This document shows positions 8,601-17,381 of a stretch of 64,000 nucleotides of DNA, in pieces (position 1 is the first letter of the stretch; every line of letters starts with the position of its first letter). The stretch comes from Flagellimonas abyssi (GTDB taxonomy: Bacteria > Bacteroidota > Bacteroidia > Flavobacteriales > Flavobacteriaceae): positions 124,001 to 188,000 of the forward strand of contig NZ_JAHZSV010000007.1 of NCBI RefSeq assembly GCF_019457905.1, given 5' to 3'. Under the pieces are notes generated by a model. It was not told the DNA's origin. It saw only the letters and a list, made by a program, of their open reading frames with translations, and did no database searches. A program made the position numbers and the translations under genes.

Positions 8601-9836
8601 TTGCGTTTTCTGTACAACATACTTATCAATATTGCTTGGCTCGTTCTTAGCGTGATTGCCCTTTTCAATGCCAAGATCAAATTGTTCGTTCAAGGCAGGA
8701 AGAGAACTTTTCCTTTGTTGAAAGAAAAATTGAACAAGGGAGACAAAACCATTTGGATGCATGTGGCCTCATTGGGCGAATTTGAACAAGGACTTCCTAT
8801 TTTGGAACGGTTACACTCCAAGTATCCCGAACATAAATTGGTTCTCAGTTTTTTTTCGCCTTCCGGCTATGAGGTCAAAAAGAATACCTCCATTGCAGAT
8901 GTGGTGGTGTACCTACCCTTGGACAGCCATCATAAAGTGAAGCGATTTTTAAATATGGTAAATCCCCAACTGGCCATTTTTGTTAAATATGAGGTCTGGC
9001 CCAATTATCTATATCAACTCAAAAAAAGAAATATTCCCACTATTTTGGTGTCGGCTATTTTCTCCGAAAGACAGATTTATTTCAAATCCTACGGTGGGTT
9101 TATGCGAAAGAGCCTAAGGGAATTTGACCATTATTTTGTTCAAGACGAAAAATCGAAAAAGCTGTTGGAATCCATCGGAATAAAAAATTCCAGTATTGGT
9201 GGCGATACTCGATTGGACCGAGTTTCGGAAATCCTGAAACGAAACAACCAATTGGACTTTATGGATCGCTTCAAGAACAATCAACTTTGCTTGGTGGCCG
9301 GAAGCACTTGGCCGGAAGATGAAAAAATCTTGGTCAATTACATCAACTCCACTCCCGAAAAAATAAAGTTTGTCATCGCACCGCACGAAATCAAGTCGGC
9401 ACATATCGATAAAATTGCTTCTGCACTCGAAAAAACCGCGGTACGCTATTCCGAACTGGACAACCAAAACCTTAAGGAAATCGATGTCCTCATTATTGAC
9501 ACTATTGGTTTATTGACGAAAATTTATAGCTACGCCAATATTGCCTACGTGGGAGGTGGTTTTGCCACAGGATTGCACAATACTATGGAGCCTGCTATTT
9601 TCGGCATCCCAATTATCATCGGACCACAATTTGGAGGCTTCAAAGAAGCTGAAGACTTGGTCAACGAAGGAGGAATTATTCCGATTTCCAGTCAGGATAG
9701 TTTTGACAATTTGATGAACGATCTTTTGAACCACCCCATTTCCATCAAAAATATTGGAGCTATCAACGCCAATTACATCAACGCCAATAAAGGTGCTTCG
9801 GAATTGATCATGAAATACATTTCCAAGATTTTATAA
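8601..9836 (+). CDS. waaA: 3-deoxy-D-manno-octulosonic acid (Kdo) transferase
   Basis: Glycosyltransferase family 30 enzyme that adds Kdo from CMP-Kdo to lipid A precursors at the inner membrane. It has 411 residues with one N-terminal membrane anchor (about 5-22), then WMHVASLGEFEQGLPI, a conserved catalytic region containing the Glu nucleophile area, and a nucleotide-binding half with VAGSTWPEDE and YVGGGFATGLHNTMEP. The start is a TTG; the next Met is inside the catalytic domain, so the TTG is needed. It is divergent from the degT gene and 32 nt upstream of the sugar porter. Confidence 0.92.
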   Translation: MRFLYNILINIAWLVLSVIALFNAKIKLFVQGRKRTFPLLKEKLNKGDKTIWMHVASLGEFEQGLPILERLHSKYPEHKLVLSFFSPSGYEVKKNTSIADVVVYLPLDSHHKVKRFLNMVNPQLAIFVKYEVWPNYLYQLKKRNIPTILVSAIFSERQIYFKSYGGFMRKSLREFDHYFVQDEKSKKLLESIGIKNSSIGGDTRLDRVSEILKRNNQLDFMDRFKNNQLCLVAGSTWPEDEKILVNYINSTPEKIKFVIAPHEIKSAHIDKIASALEKTAVRYSELDNQNLKEIDVLIIDTIGLLTKIYSYANIAYVGGGFATGLHNTMEPAIFGIPIIIGPQFGGFKEAEDLVNEGGIIPISSQDSFDNLMNDLLNHPISIKNIGAINANYINANKGASELIMKYISKIL

Positions 9837-9868
9837 ATTTTGGTTAGCTTTAGCAAAATTCATCCTCC

Positions 9869-11260
9869 ATGGACAAGCGTATTTTTAGAATTTCATTGAC
9901 GGCGGCCCTAGCGGGCTTTTTGTTTGGGTTCGACACCGTAGTAATCTCCGGGGCCAACCAGCCCATAAAAGAGATTTGGGACACCAACTGGTTTTTGGGC
10001 GATTCCATTTTTACCTTCCACGGTATCTTTATCATGTCCATGGCACTGTGGGGAACCGTTTTGGGTTCGCTTTTTGGCGGAATTCCCACGGACCGTTTGG
10101 GAAGAAAGAAAACCTTGTTCTGGATAGGCATTCTGTATTTCGCATCGGCACTTGGCTCTGCATTTGCCCCGGAAGCTTACAGTTTTTCGTTTTTTAGGTT
10201 TATCGGTGGTGTCGGGGTAGGGGCCTCATCTGTGGCCGCTCCCGTTTACATTTCCGAGATTTCTACGGCCCAGACCCGTGGAAGGCTCACGGCCATGTAC
10301 CAGTTCAATATTGTTTTTGGGATTCTATTGGCTTTTATCTCCAACTATCTCATCGGAATCATTTTTGATGAAAGCATAGCTTGGCGCTGGATGTTGGGCA
10401 TTGAGGGCCTTCCCGCTCTGATCTATACCCTTATGGTGTTCAAAATTCCCAACAGCCCAAGATGGCTTTTAATGAAGGATAAGGCAGATGCCCTGGTCAT
10501 CGAGTCCATAACGCTTTTGGGAATTGCGAAGGACAAGGCATCACTTCATCTGGAACAAATCAAAATTGCCATAGTGGAGACCAAAGAAAAGACAAGTGAA
10601 GGCTTGTTTTCCGGAAAGTACAATAAACCTTTGGTATTGGCTTTTTTAATTGCCTTTTTCAATCAACTATCTGGGATTAATTTTGTCCTCTACTACGCAC
10701 CTGAAATTTTGGAACGGGCAGGTCTCGCTTCAGGTGAATCGCTCTTTAGCTCCATATCCATTGGGGTGATTAATTTGATTTTCACCTTTGTCGGCATATC
10801 CCTTATCGATAAACTTGGCCGAAAACAGCTCATGTACATTGGCTCCATCGGATACATTGTGAGTTTGGCCATGGTGGGATGGTGTTTCTATTCAGGGGCC
10901 AACTCGATATTGCTGCTAACTTTCATCTTAATTTTTATTGCTTCACATGCAGTAGGGCAAGGTGCGGTTATATGGGTGTTTATTTCTGAAATATTCCCGA
11001 ACAAGGTTCGCTCCTACGGACAATCCTGGGGAACAGGGACACATTGGGTCTTTGCCGCATTGATTACCTTGCTCACCCCTACCTTTTTGGATGCGGAGAT
11101 AGGCATCTTCAAGGAGAATCCATGGCCTATTTTTATCTTTTTTTCTGTCATGATGGTACTTCAATTGTTATGGGTGATTTTTATGATGCCGGAAACCAAA
11201 GGCATTACCTTGGAAGAACTTGCAAAACTGCTGAGCAAAAAGAAATATGACAAAGATTGA
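9869..11260 (+). CDS. MFS sugar porter (proton-sugar symporter family)
   Basis: A 463-residue major facilitator with twelve predicted membrane segments. Family marks seen are GFLFGFDTVVISGA in helix 1, DRLGRKKT between helices 2 and 3, SPRWLLMKDKADAL after helix 6, NQLSGINFVLYYAP in helix 7, IDKLGRKQ between 8 and 9, and PETKGITLEEL at the C-terminus. These define the sugar porter family (XylE/GalP/GLUT type). The sugar cannot be read from the sequence. The 32-nt gap after waaA allows cotranscription. Confidence 0.9.
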   Translation: MDKRIFRISLTAALAGFLFGFDTVVISGANQPIKEIWDTNWFLGDSIFTFHGIFIMSMALWGTVLGSLFGGIPTDRLGRKKTLFWIGILYFASALGSAFAPEAYSFSFFRFIGGVGVGASSVAAPVYISEISTAQTRGRLTAMYQFNIVFGILLAFISNYLIGIIFDESIAWRWMLGIEGLPALIYTLMVFKIPNSPRWLLMKDKADALVIESITLLGIAKDKASLHLEQIKIAIVETKEKTSEGLFSGKYNKPLVLAFLIAFFNQLSGINFVLYYAPEILERAGLASGESLFSSISIGVINLIFTFVGISLIDKLGRKQLMYIGSIGYIVSLAMVGWCFYSGANSILLLTFILIFIASHAVGQGAVIWVFISEIFPNKVRSYGQSWGTGTHWVFAALITLLTPTFLDAEIGIFKENPWPIFIFFSVMMVLQLLWVIFMMPETKGITLEELAKLLSKKKYDKD

Positions 11261-11365
11261 TCCATTCACATTACGTAGCCTAAAAACATCCGTTAATCGA
11301 ATAGTGGTCGACCCATATAAGGAAATAACCAAATATTTTCTTAAATTGTTAGAAACTACACTATT

Positions 11366-11515
11366 ATGGAAGATGAAATTAGCATAGGCAACAAACTCAT
11401 GGTCGGGTTTTTACGAATCATGGTTTTTATATTGATCGTAATCTTGATAGCAATCCCTGTGTTGATTGCACTTGACTTTTTAGGAGTTTTAGAGGCTATG
11501 GGTCTTTCTAATTGA
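11366..11515 (+). CDS. Small membrane protein, 49 residues
   Basis: An ATG-started frame encodes MEDEISIGNKLMVGFLRIMV followed by a strongly hydrophobic stretch (about 14-42) and a short tail ending MGLSN. One long or two short membrane helices are predicted. Family not recognised. Its last 8 nt overlap the 3' end of the convergent lipoprotein gene. Support is the intact frame, the amphipathic-to-hydrophobic layout and its position in an otherwise unexplained gap; no promoter was recognised, so certainty is moderate. Confidence 0.5.
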   Translation: MEDEISIGNKLMVGFLRIMVFILIVILIAIPVLIALDFLGVLEAMGLSN

Positions 11516-12140
11516 AGATAACATCCTGCTCGCCCATTGATTTTGTGATCAATTTGATATAGGAGTCAATGGTCTTGTTCATGTTTTCGGGCTCGGTAAC
11601 ATCCACATCGCCCCTCCAGATGAGCTCTATCTCCTTTCCTACACAGATACAGTAGAGAGATGTTTCAGCGTGGTAAATATTAAAACTGTCGTAATACTCG
11701 GAATTGTAGTAGATATCCTGATGCTCTATATAATCACTGCTAAACCTGAGCATCATTTTATCAATATTGTTGATGCGTTCCCGAAATGTCCTCCTATTTT
11801 CCGCACCCACCACCTTGGTAAACAGAATGGCATCAAAGCCCTTGTTCAGTAATTGTTCCTCTACCTCTTTCAATTCTTGCTCCGACCTTTCAGCTGAAGT
11901 AAATTCCACATCGAACAGATCAATGCTGCGCATGGCCTCTACCCCTTGCTCTTTCAAGGCATGGACAAATCTATCCTCAAATTCCATTCTGGCCGCATCG
12001 TCTTTTACCATACCCACGACCAGCACTTGATAGGCATCAAAAACCACATTGTCCGGGTTCTTCCAAGTACTCACCAACTTGGTAGACGAACAGCTTGTAA
12101 GTAGCAATAGAATTATGCCAATTAATTTGAGTTTCATCAC
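11508..12140 (-). CDS. Putative lipoprotein of unknown function
   Basis: A 210-residue protein starting with a signal peptide and lipobox (LLLLTSC, Cys at 17), followed by SSTKLVSTWKNPD. This N-terminal layout with STW is common in Bacteroidetes lipoproteins of about 200 residues that may share a fold with CsgG/DUF4136-type proteins; that relation is only suggested. It lies 41 nt downstream of hpf on the same strand and is probably cotranscribed with it, placing it under the same FNR-type operator. No catalytic motif was recognised. Confidence 0.7.
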   Translation of the reverse strand: MMKLKLIGIILLLLTSCSSTKLVSTWKNPDNVVFDAYQVLVVGMVKDDAARMEFEDRFVHALKEQGVEAMRSIDLFDVEFTSAERSEQELKEVEEQLLNKGFDAILFTKVVGAENRRTFRERINNIDKMMLRFSSDYIEHQDIYYNSEYYDSFNIYHAETSLYCICVGKEIELIWRGDVDVTEPENMNKTIDSYIKLITKSMGEQDVIFN

Positions 12141-12181
12141 GATTGTTTTAGAAGATTCATGCGCAGCAAATGCCTAATTTA

Positions 12182-12481
12182 TTAATGCGAGGCAAAAGTT
12201 GCCTGCCGCTTTTCAAGTTGTCTTCTTAAATCCTCAACAGTTTTGGACATGGATTTTTCAAAATCATCGGTATTGGACTTTGCAAAGATTCTTGGTCCGG
12301 GGGCACTCAGTTCTATTTCACAGATCTTGCCTTCTCCCGTTTTATCGTTCTCTGTTTTGAATAACACATTGGCCTTGATCAACCAGTTATATTTTGTTTC
12401 CAAACCTTCCAGTTTTTTCATTAATAATTGGGTTAATGATTCGCTGGTCATCATCTTTTGATATTGAACATGTACTTCCAT
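12182..12481 (-). CDS. hpf: Ribosome hibernation promoting factor (short HPF/RaiA family)
   Basis: A 99-residue protein of the HPF/YfiA fold, which binds the ribosomal decoding region and inactivates ribosomes in resting cells. The layout is a short strand (MEVHVQYQKM), a helix with SESLTQLLMKKLEGLETKY, strands WLIKANVLFK and KICEIELSAPG, and a C-terminal helix DFEKSMSKTVEDLRRQLEKR. There is no long-HPF dimerisation domain. An upstream ATG at 12505 is rejected because it precedes the inferred transcript start. A palindrome at 12534-12545 with a perfect -7 box at the class II distance suggests induction by the FNR-type regulator under low oxygen. Confidence 0.82.
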   Translation of the reverse strand: MEVHVQYQKMMTSESLTQLLMKKLEGLETKYNWLIKANVLFKTENDKTGEGKICEIELSAPGPRIFAKSNTDDFEKSMSKTVEDLRRQLEKRQATFASH

Positions 12482-12502
12482 GATTATTGTTTTGATTATA
12501 TT

Positions 12503-12545
12503 CAAATCTAAGCCTAGTAAAGATACTATTTAATGACAATTGTCA
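12503..12545 (-). promoter_or_regulatory. FNR-type operator and -7 box upstream of hpf
   Basis: The perfect palindrome TGACAATTGTCA (12534-12545) is centred 29.5 bp upstream of the -7 box TAGATTTG (12510 to 12503 on the minus strand, all fixed bases match). Inferred transcript start near 12498, so the operator is at about -41.5 and the leader is about 17 nt. No -33 TTG, as expected for an activated promoter. Confidence 0.75.
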
Positions 12546-12560
12546 GTTCAAGTTCAATTT

Positions 12561-13880
12561 CTATCCCAAGAAAAAAGGCTGCCCTGTACTCTGTAATACG
12601 GAGAACCAAAATTCGCCCTCCAAATCAATTTTCTTGCGCTTTTTGGTCACTTCGGCAATAGGAATGTACACATACCTATTGTTGACCCTGCTGGCGACAA
12701 ATTTGGTCTTTCCGGCCATGGCCCCGTGAACCGCATGGTAGGCTAATCGGCTACAATATACACTATCGCTTGAGTTGGCAGGTGCGCAACGAACTATGTA
12801 ACTGGGGTCGATATATTTAATGGTCACAGGACTCCTTCCTTTGAAGTATTCCGATATTTTTTCTTTTAGGAAGACACCTATATCCTCGTGCTGAACATTT
12901 CCCGATGCATCGGTAACGATTTGCCTTTCCTTGAAAAGTTGTTGACCAGCACCCTCGGCCACTACAATGACCGCATGTTTTTTCTGAAGCAACCTTTGTT
13001 CCAGAGCAGCAAAAAATCCATTTTCGCCCTCTAATGAAAAGTTCATCTCCGGGACCAACACAAAGTTGACCACTGGCATGGCCAAAGCGGCCGAGGCAGC
13101 GATAAAACCGCTGTCCCTCCCCATCAATTTAATGATGGAAATACCGTTATAGGCCCCTGTAGCTTCGTTGTGGGCATCCCTTAAAATGGGACTGGCCACA
13201 TCAAAAGCAGTTTGGAAACCGAAGGATTCATCGATTAGGTCAATATCATTGTCAATGGTCTTTGGAATCCCTACAACGCTGATTTTGGCATCTCTTTTGG
13301 AAATTTCCTCACCAATGGCATTCACACCTTTTAAGGTCCCATCCCCTCCGATGGCAAAAAGCATGTCTATCTTATTGCTTTCAAGGGTATCCACCATTAC
13401 CGAGACATCCTGTCCACCTCTGGAAGAACCCAAAAAAGTACCTCCAAATTGATGAATATCCTTGACCTTATCCGGGGTCAATTCTACTAGCTCATGGTCC
13501 TTTTCAGGATTTAGACCTTCATATCCGTAGGGAATACCAACAATTTTTTTAACCCCGTAGAAATAATGAAGAGCCATCACCAAGCCCCTGATCACATTGT
13601 TTATTCCAGGGCACAGTCCACCGCAAGTAACAATGGCCGCAGTGGCATTCTTGGCATCAAAAAATATATCCTGCCTTGGCCCCGCTTGCTCCATGCAGAC
13701 AGGAGACTCTCCATCGTTTAAACAGTGATTATAATAGTCCATGGAAAGGTCGAACACCAGTCTATCGGACTCGCTCACAAAATTAAAGATACGGTCTCCC
13801 TTTACGGTACTAAGTTGAAGGGGCGACCTATATTTAGGCGCCCCTAAGTTTTCAATATTAAAAATGTTCTTTTCACTCAC
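12561..13880 (-). CDS. pfkA: 6-phosphofructokinase, plant/trypanosomatid-like type
   Basis: Phosphorylates fructose 6-phosphate in glycolysis. The 439 residues are longer than E. coli PfkA and match the group of plant, trypanosome and bacterial long forms. Visible motifs: VTCGGLCPGINNVIRG (nucleotide site), IGGDGTLKG and GIPKTIDNDIDLIDESFG. The Gly of GGDGT is the residue found in ATP enzymes, whereas the Lys of GIPKTIDND is the residue typical of pyrophosphate enzymes; this mixed state is known in ATP-dependent long forms, so ATP use is favoured. The gene follows pckA by 11 nt in the usp-SLC13-pckA-pfk operon. pckA and pfk make opposite directions of carbon flow available from one transcript. 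Confidence 0.88.
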   Translation of the reverse strand: MSEKNIFNIENLGAPKYRSPLQLSTVKGDRIFNFVSESDRLVFDLSMDYYNHCLNDGESPVCMEQAGPRQDIFFDAKNATAAIVTCGGLCPGINNVIRGLVMALHYFYGVKKIVGIPYGYEGLNPEKDHELVELTPDKVKDIHQFGGTFLGSSRGGQDVSVMVDTLESNKIDMLFAIGGDGTLKGVNAIGEEISKRDAKISVVGIPKTIDNDIDLIDESFGFQTAFDVASPILRDAHNEATGAYNGISIIKLMGRDSGFIAASAALAMPVVNFVLVPEMNFSLEGENGFFAALEQRLLQKKHAVIVVAEGAGQQLFKERQIVTDASGNVQHEDIGVFLKEKISEYFKGRSPVTIKYIDPSYIVRCAPANSSDSVYCSRLAYHAVHGAMAGKTKFVASRVNNRYVYIPIAEVTKKRKKIDLEGEFWFSVLQSTGQPFFLG

Positions 13881-13891
13881 TGTACTGATTC

Positions 13892-15508
13892 TTAAAAATG
13901 TTCTGTCAAGCTGTGATGCGAATCAATGAGCGGTCCTCCGTTCATAATCTCATCTGAGGCTTGACTAGCAAATTTATCAAAATTGATATGGAACGAGTGC
14001 GCCAATTGAATGGCCTTGCTCACATACGCTCCTTTTTGCAACCACGTGTTCATTGGGTCCAAAATTTCTGTTGGTACTCCTGGACAATATTTTGGCATGT
14101 ATAAACCAAAAATCGGATGGGTATCAAAGTCCACATCATCCAATTTACCTTCAAGAACAGCAGAAATCATTGCCCTAGTATATTTAAGCTTGATTCTTGA
14201 CCCCACTCCGTAAGGTCCTCCACTCCATCCGGTATTTACCAACCAGACGTTTACCCCGGAGGCCTTCATTTTTTCACTCAACATTTCCGCGTACACCGCT
14301 GGGTGCAATGGCATAAAAGGTTCCCCAAAACATGCGGAGAACGATGGAACGGGCTCCGTAATACCAGCCTCTGTCCCAGCCACTTTGGCCGTATAACCAG
14401 AAATAAAATGATACGCCGCTTGACCAGGGGTCAGTTTGGATACCGGTGGCAACACCCCAAAGGCATCACAAGTTAAGAAAAAGATATTCTTGGGGTTGGA
14501 TGCGTAAGAAGGTTCCTGAATGTTATCGATATGGAAAATCGGATAGCTTACCCTTGTGTTCTGGGTAATGGAACTATCAGAATAATCTACTTCTTTGGTC
14601 CCTTCCTTAAATATTACGTTTTCCAATAAGGCTCCTGGTCTAATCGCCCTGAAGATGTCCGGTTCTTTCTCCTCGGTAAGGTCGATTACCTTGGCGTAAC
14701 ACCCTCCTTCAAAATTGAAGATGGTATCTTCCTTGGTCCAGCCGTGCTCATCGTCCCCGATAAGTTTACGATCGGGATCGGCGGACAAGGTAGTTTTACC
14801 CGTACCTGACAATCCAAAGAAAATTGCTGTATCCCCTGCTTCGCCAACATTGGCAGAGCAGTGCATGGGCAACACCTCTTTTTCGGTGGGCAGTATAAGG
14901 TTCAATGCAGAAAAAATTCCTTTTTTCATCTCACCCGTATAAGCGGAGCCAGCTACCAAAGCAATCTTTTTGGTAAAGTTAAGGATGGAGAAATTACCGC
15001 TCAAAATACCATATTCTGATGGGTTCTGTGCCTCGTAGCCTGGAGCACACAACACCAACCACTCTTCTTCAAAATTATCAAGCTCGCTCTCATCCAAACG
15101 CAAGAACATATTTTTGATGAAGTAATTGGACCATGGATATTCGGTTATGGTCCTAACATTCATTCTATATTTTGGGTCTGCACATACATAGGCATCCCTT
15201 ACAAAAACTTCCTTGCCATCGAGGTAGCTGGTGACCTCATCATATAACTTATCAAAATTTTCGGGAGATACTGGTTTATTGATTCTGCCCCACCAAACTT
15301 TTTCCTTGGTGTATTCGTCCTTCACCAAAAAACGGTCTTTTGGAGATCTACCGGTAAACTTTCCTGTATTTACACACAGGGTGCCGTTATCCGTTTCCAC
15401 GCCCATGTCATTTTCAACGGTTAGTTTTTGTAGTGTCTCGGCATCAAGATTCCATTGTGCGCAGACATTTTTCAATCCATACTTGCTTAGGTCTTTGGTT
15501 GTGCTCAT
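13892..15508 (-). CDS. pckA: Phosphoenolpyruvate carboxykinase (ATP)
   Basis: Interconverts oxaloacetate plus ATP with phosphoenolpyruvate, CO2 and ADP; it can run towards oxaloacetate in fermentative or succinate-forming metabolism. The 538 residues match the ATP-type family. Motifs seen are the kinase P-loop FFGLSGTGKTTLSADP (about 235-250), the metal site IGDDEHGWT just after it, and TGRSPKDRFLVKDEYT near the N-terminus, which binds substrate. It sits 19 nt after the SLC13 permease gene and 11 nt before pfk, in an operon headed by usp and an FNR-type operator. Confidence 0.96.
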   Translation of the reverse strand: MSTTKDLSKYGLKNVCAQWNLDAETLQKLTVENDMGVETDNGTLCVNTGKFTGRSPKDRFLVKDEYTKEKVWWGRINKPVSPENFDKLYDEVTSYLDGKEVFVRDAYVCADPKYRMNVRTITEYPWSNYFIKNMFLRLDESELDNFEEEWLVLCAPGYEAQNPSEYGILSGNFSILNFTKKIALVAGSAYTGEMKKGIFSALNLILPTEKEVLPMHCSANVGEAGDTAIFFGLSGTGKTTLSADPDRKLIGDDEHGWTKEDTIFNFEGGCYAKVIDLTEEKEPDIFRAIRPGALLENVIFKEGTKEVDYSDSSITQNTRVSYPIFHIDNIQEPSYASNPKNIFFLTCDAFGVLPPVSKLTPGQAAYHFISGYTAKVAGTEAGITEPVPSFSACFGEPFMPLHPAVYAEMLSEKMKASGVNVWLVNTGWSGGPYGVGSRIKLKYTRAMISAVLEGKLDDVDFDTHPIFGLYMPKYCPGVPTEILDPMNTWLQKGAYVSKAIQLAHSFHINFDKFASQASDEIMNGGPLIDSHHSLTEHF

Positions 15509-15527
15509 TTCTGATGTTTTTTAATGG

Positions 15528-17363
15528 TTAGAAGCTCCAAATCCATGGAACCAGTACTAATGTTGCTATAAAGAAAAGTAGCAGTAGTGGTCCGCCTACT
15601 TTCATATAATCTATAAACTTATATCCTCCCGCTGCCATGACCATTGCGTTTGTGGTCGTTCCTACTGGTGTCAAGAATGCAGTGGATGCGCTTATGGCGA
15701 CGGCAATCATAAAAGGTTTTGGGGAAACTCCCAAGGTCATTGAGGCCATAATCGCTATGGGTGCCATCAATACTGCTGTAGCCGAGTTATTGATTGTTTG
15801 ACTAAAAGCCGCTGTCAACAAGAAAATACCTGCCAAAAGAGCCACGGGGTGTATACTTCCCAAGCTATCCACCAAACTATTGGCCGCCAATTGTGCGACT
15901 CCTGTTTTTTGCAATGCCAAGCCCATGGGAATCATGGCCGCTATCATTACCACGCTCGTCCAACTGATTCCCTTGTAAGCTTTGCTTATGGGCACACAGC
16001 CGGTCAACATCATTATTCCTGCGCAAACCAATGCGGCAATAGCTCCCGGCAATATGTTAAATACCAAAAGGAGAATCATCAGTACCAAAGTTCCAAGAGC
16101 AATGTAGCTCCTAGTGGTGAGTTGATCCACATTTTTGGACAAGGCTTCTGGACTGCCGGATATCACTAGGTTTTCATACATGGATTTCAGTGCGATGATA
16201 TTTTCCCACTGACCGCGAATCACAAACGCATCCCCTGCCTTGATCTCAATTTTTCCTTTCAATGGTGCATTATCTCTAGAAACAGCCAGAAGTTGTACCC
16301 CTGCTTGACGAAGATAATGTCCTAAATTAATGGTCTTTCCTACAAAAACTGATTTTGGCGTTATAATCATTTCCGCCATGCCCACTTCCTGATTGATCAA
16401 CTCTTTTTTAAGCATATCGGATTCAGGTTTAAGGGGGATTACCCCTAAATGGAACTTAATCACCAACTTATCCACATCCTCTGGTTCACCTTTTACGGTT
16501 ATGATATCGTGATATCGCATTTCTGTATCCAGGCCTGGCATTTCCACAAATTGTGGAATTCTGTGCAGTTTGTTCGGATGCCTTCGCTTAAGGCGCATTA
16601 CAGATACCTTGTGCTCACTCTCAAAATTCCAATCCTTGATCTTGGTATTTATCAATTGCGACATGGAACGTATGCGCAATCTGTACAGGTTATCTCCTAT
16701 ACTATAGTTCTCTATCCATTTGTGCATTTCCTGATCTATGGCCATGGGCTTGTTATTGGTTCTATGGTCTGGAAGCAATTTATGGCCCACATACCTAAAA
16801 TAGAGCACGGAAATAATCAGGAGCGGCAGCCCTATCAATCCGAATTCAAAGAACGAAAAACCCGTAAACCCATTCTGTGCCAATGCATTGCTCACAATAA
16901 TGTTTGGAGGTGTACCCGTTAATGTCAGCAATCCTCCGGTATTGGAGCCAAAGGCTACGGGAATCAATAATTTTGATGGAAGTGTGCCAGCGTTCCAAGC
17001 TGCGGTCACAGTTACGGGAAGCAATGCGGCGACCGTTCCCGTGTTGCTCACAAAACCCGACAACAAGCTGGAGCCCAAAGTAACGATGACCAATAGTCGC
17101 GATACATTCTTTCTTGCCCATTTCACAAAAAATTGCCCCGCCATTGCGGTCCATCCCGTTCGGGAAAGCCCTTCCCCTATTATAAACAGGGCCGCGATCA
17201 TGATCACGGTCGGATTACTGAACCCGGCCAAAGTCTCTCCCAAATCTAAAATACCCGTAAGAAAGAGCGACAACATCGCCATGAGGGCGACCACATCGGG
17301 AGGGAACTTTCCCCAAACGAACAAAACAATGGTAATACCTAAAATAATCAGCAGTGGCAGCAT
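15528..17363 (-). CDS. SLC13/DASS family anion permease with internal TrkA-C (RCK_C) domains
   Basis: A 611-residue inner-membrane transporter. The first membrane half contains GSNTGGLLTLTGTPPNIIVS (the Ser-Asn-Thr type substrate motif), the second half INNSATAVLMAPIAI and TAFLTPVGTTTNAMVM, the matching repeat. Between them, about residues 215-390, are two cytoplasmic RCK_C-like domains (for example LDTEMRYHDIITVKGEPEDV and IKAGDAFVIRGQWENI), typical of the larger sodium/sulfate or dicarboxylate symporters of this family. The substrate is not defined; placement between usp and pckA favours a C4-dicarboxylate but sulfate is possible. The gap to usp is 18 nt. Confidence 0.85.
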   Translation of the reverse strand: MLPLLIILGITIVLFVWGKFPPDVVALMAMLSLFLTGILDLGETLAGFSNPTVIMIAALFIIGEGLSRTGWTAMAGQFFVKWARKNVSRLLVIVTLGSSLLSGFVSNTGTVAALLPVTVTAAWNAGTLPSKLLIPVAFGSNTGGLLTLTGTPPNIIVSNALAQNGFTGFSFFEFGLIGLPLLIISVLYFRYVGHKLLPDHRTNNKPMAIDQEMHKWIENYSIGDNLYRLRIRSMSQLINTKIKDWNFESEHKVSVMRLKRRHPNKLHRIPQFVEMPGLDTEMRYHDIITVKGEPEDVDKLVIKFHLGVIPLKPESDMLKKELINQEVGMAEMIITPKSVFVGKTINLGHYLRQAGVQLLAVSRDNAPLKGKIEIKAGDAFVIRGQWENIIALKSMYENLVISGSPEALSKNVDQLTTRSYIALGTLVLMILLLVFNILPGAIAALVCAGIMMLTGCVPISKAYKGISWTSVVMIAAMIPMGLALQKTGVAQLAANSLVDSLGSIHPVALLAGIFLLTAAFSQTINNSATAVLMAPIAIMASMTLGVSPKPFMIAVAISASTAFLTPVGTTTNAMVMAAGGYKFIDYMKVGGPLLLLFFIATLVLVPWIWSF

Positions 17364-17381
17364 GCTAAAAAGGTAAAAAGG

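Noticed and set aside
16449..16922. 157-codon open frame antisense to the SLC13 permease
   Set aside because: Composition matches an antisense shadow of the RCK_C region; no domain or promoter.
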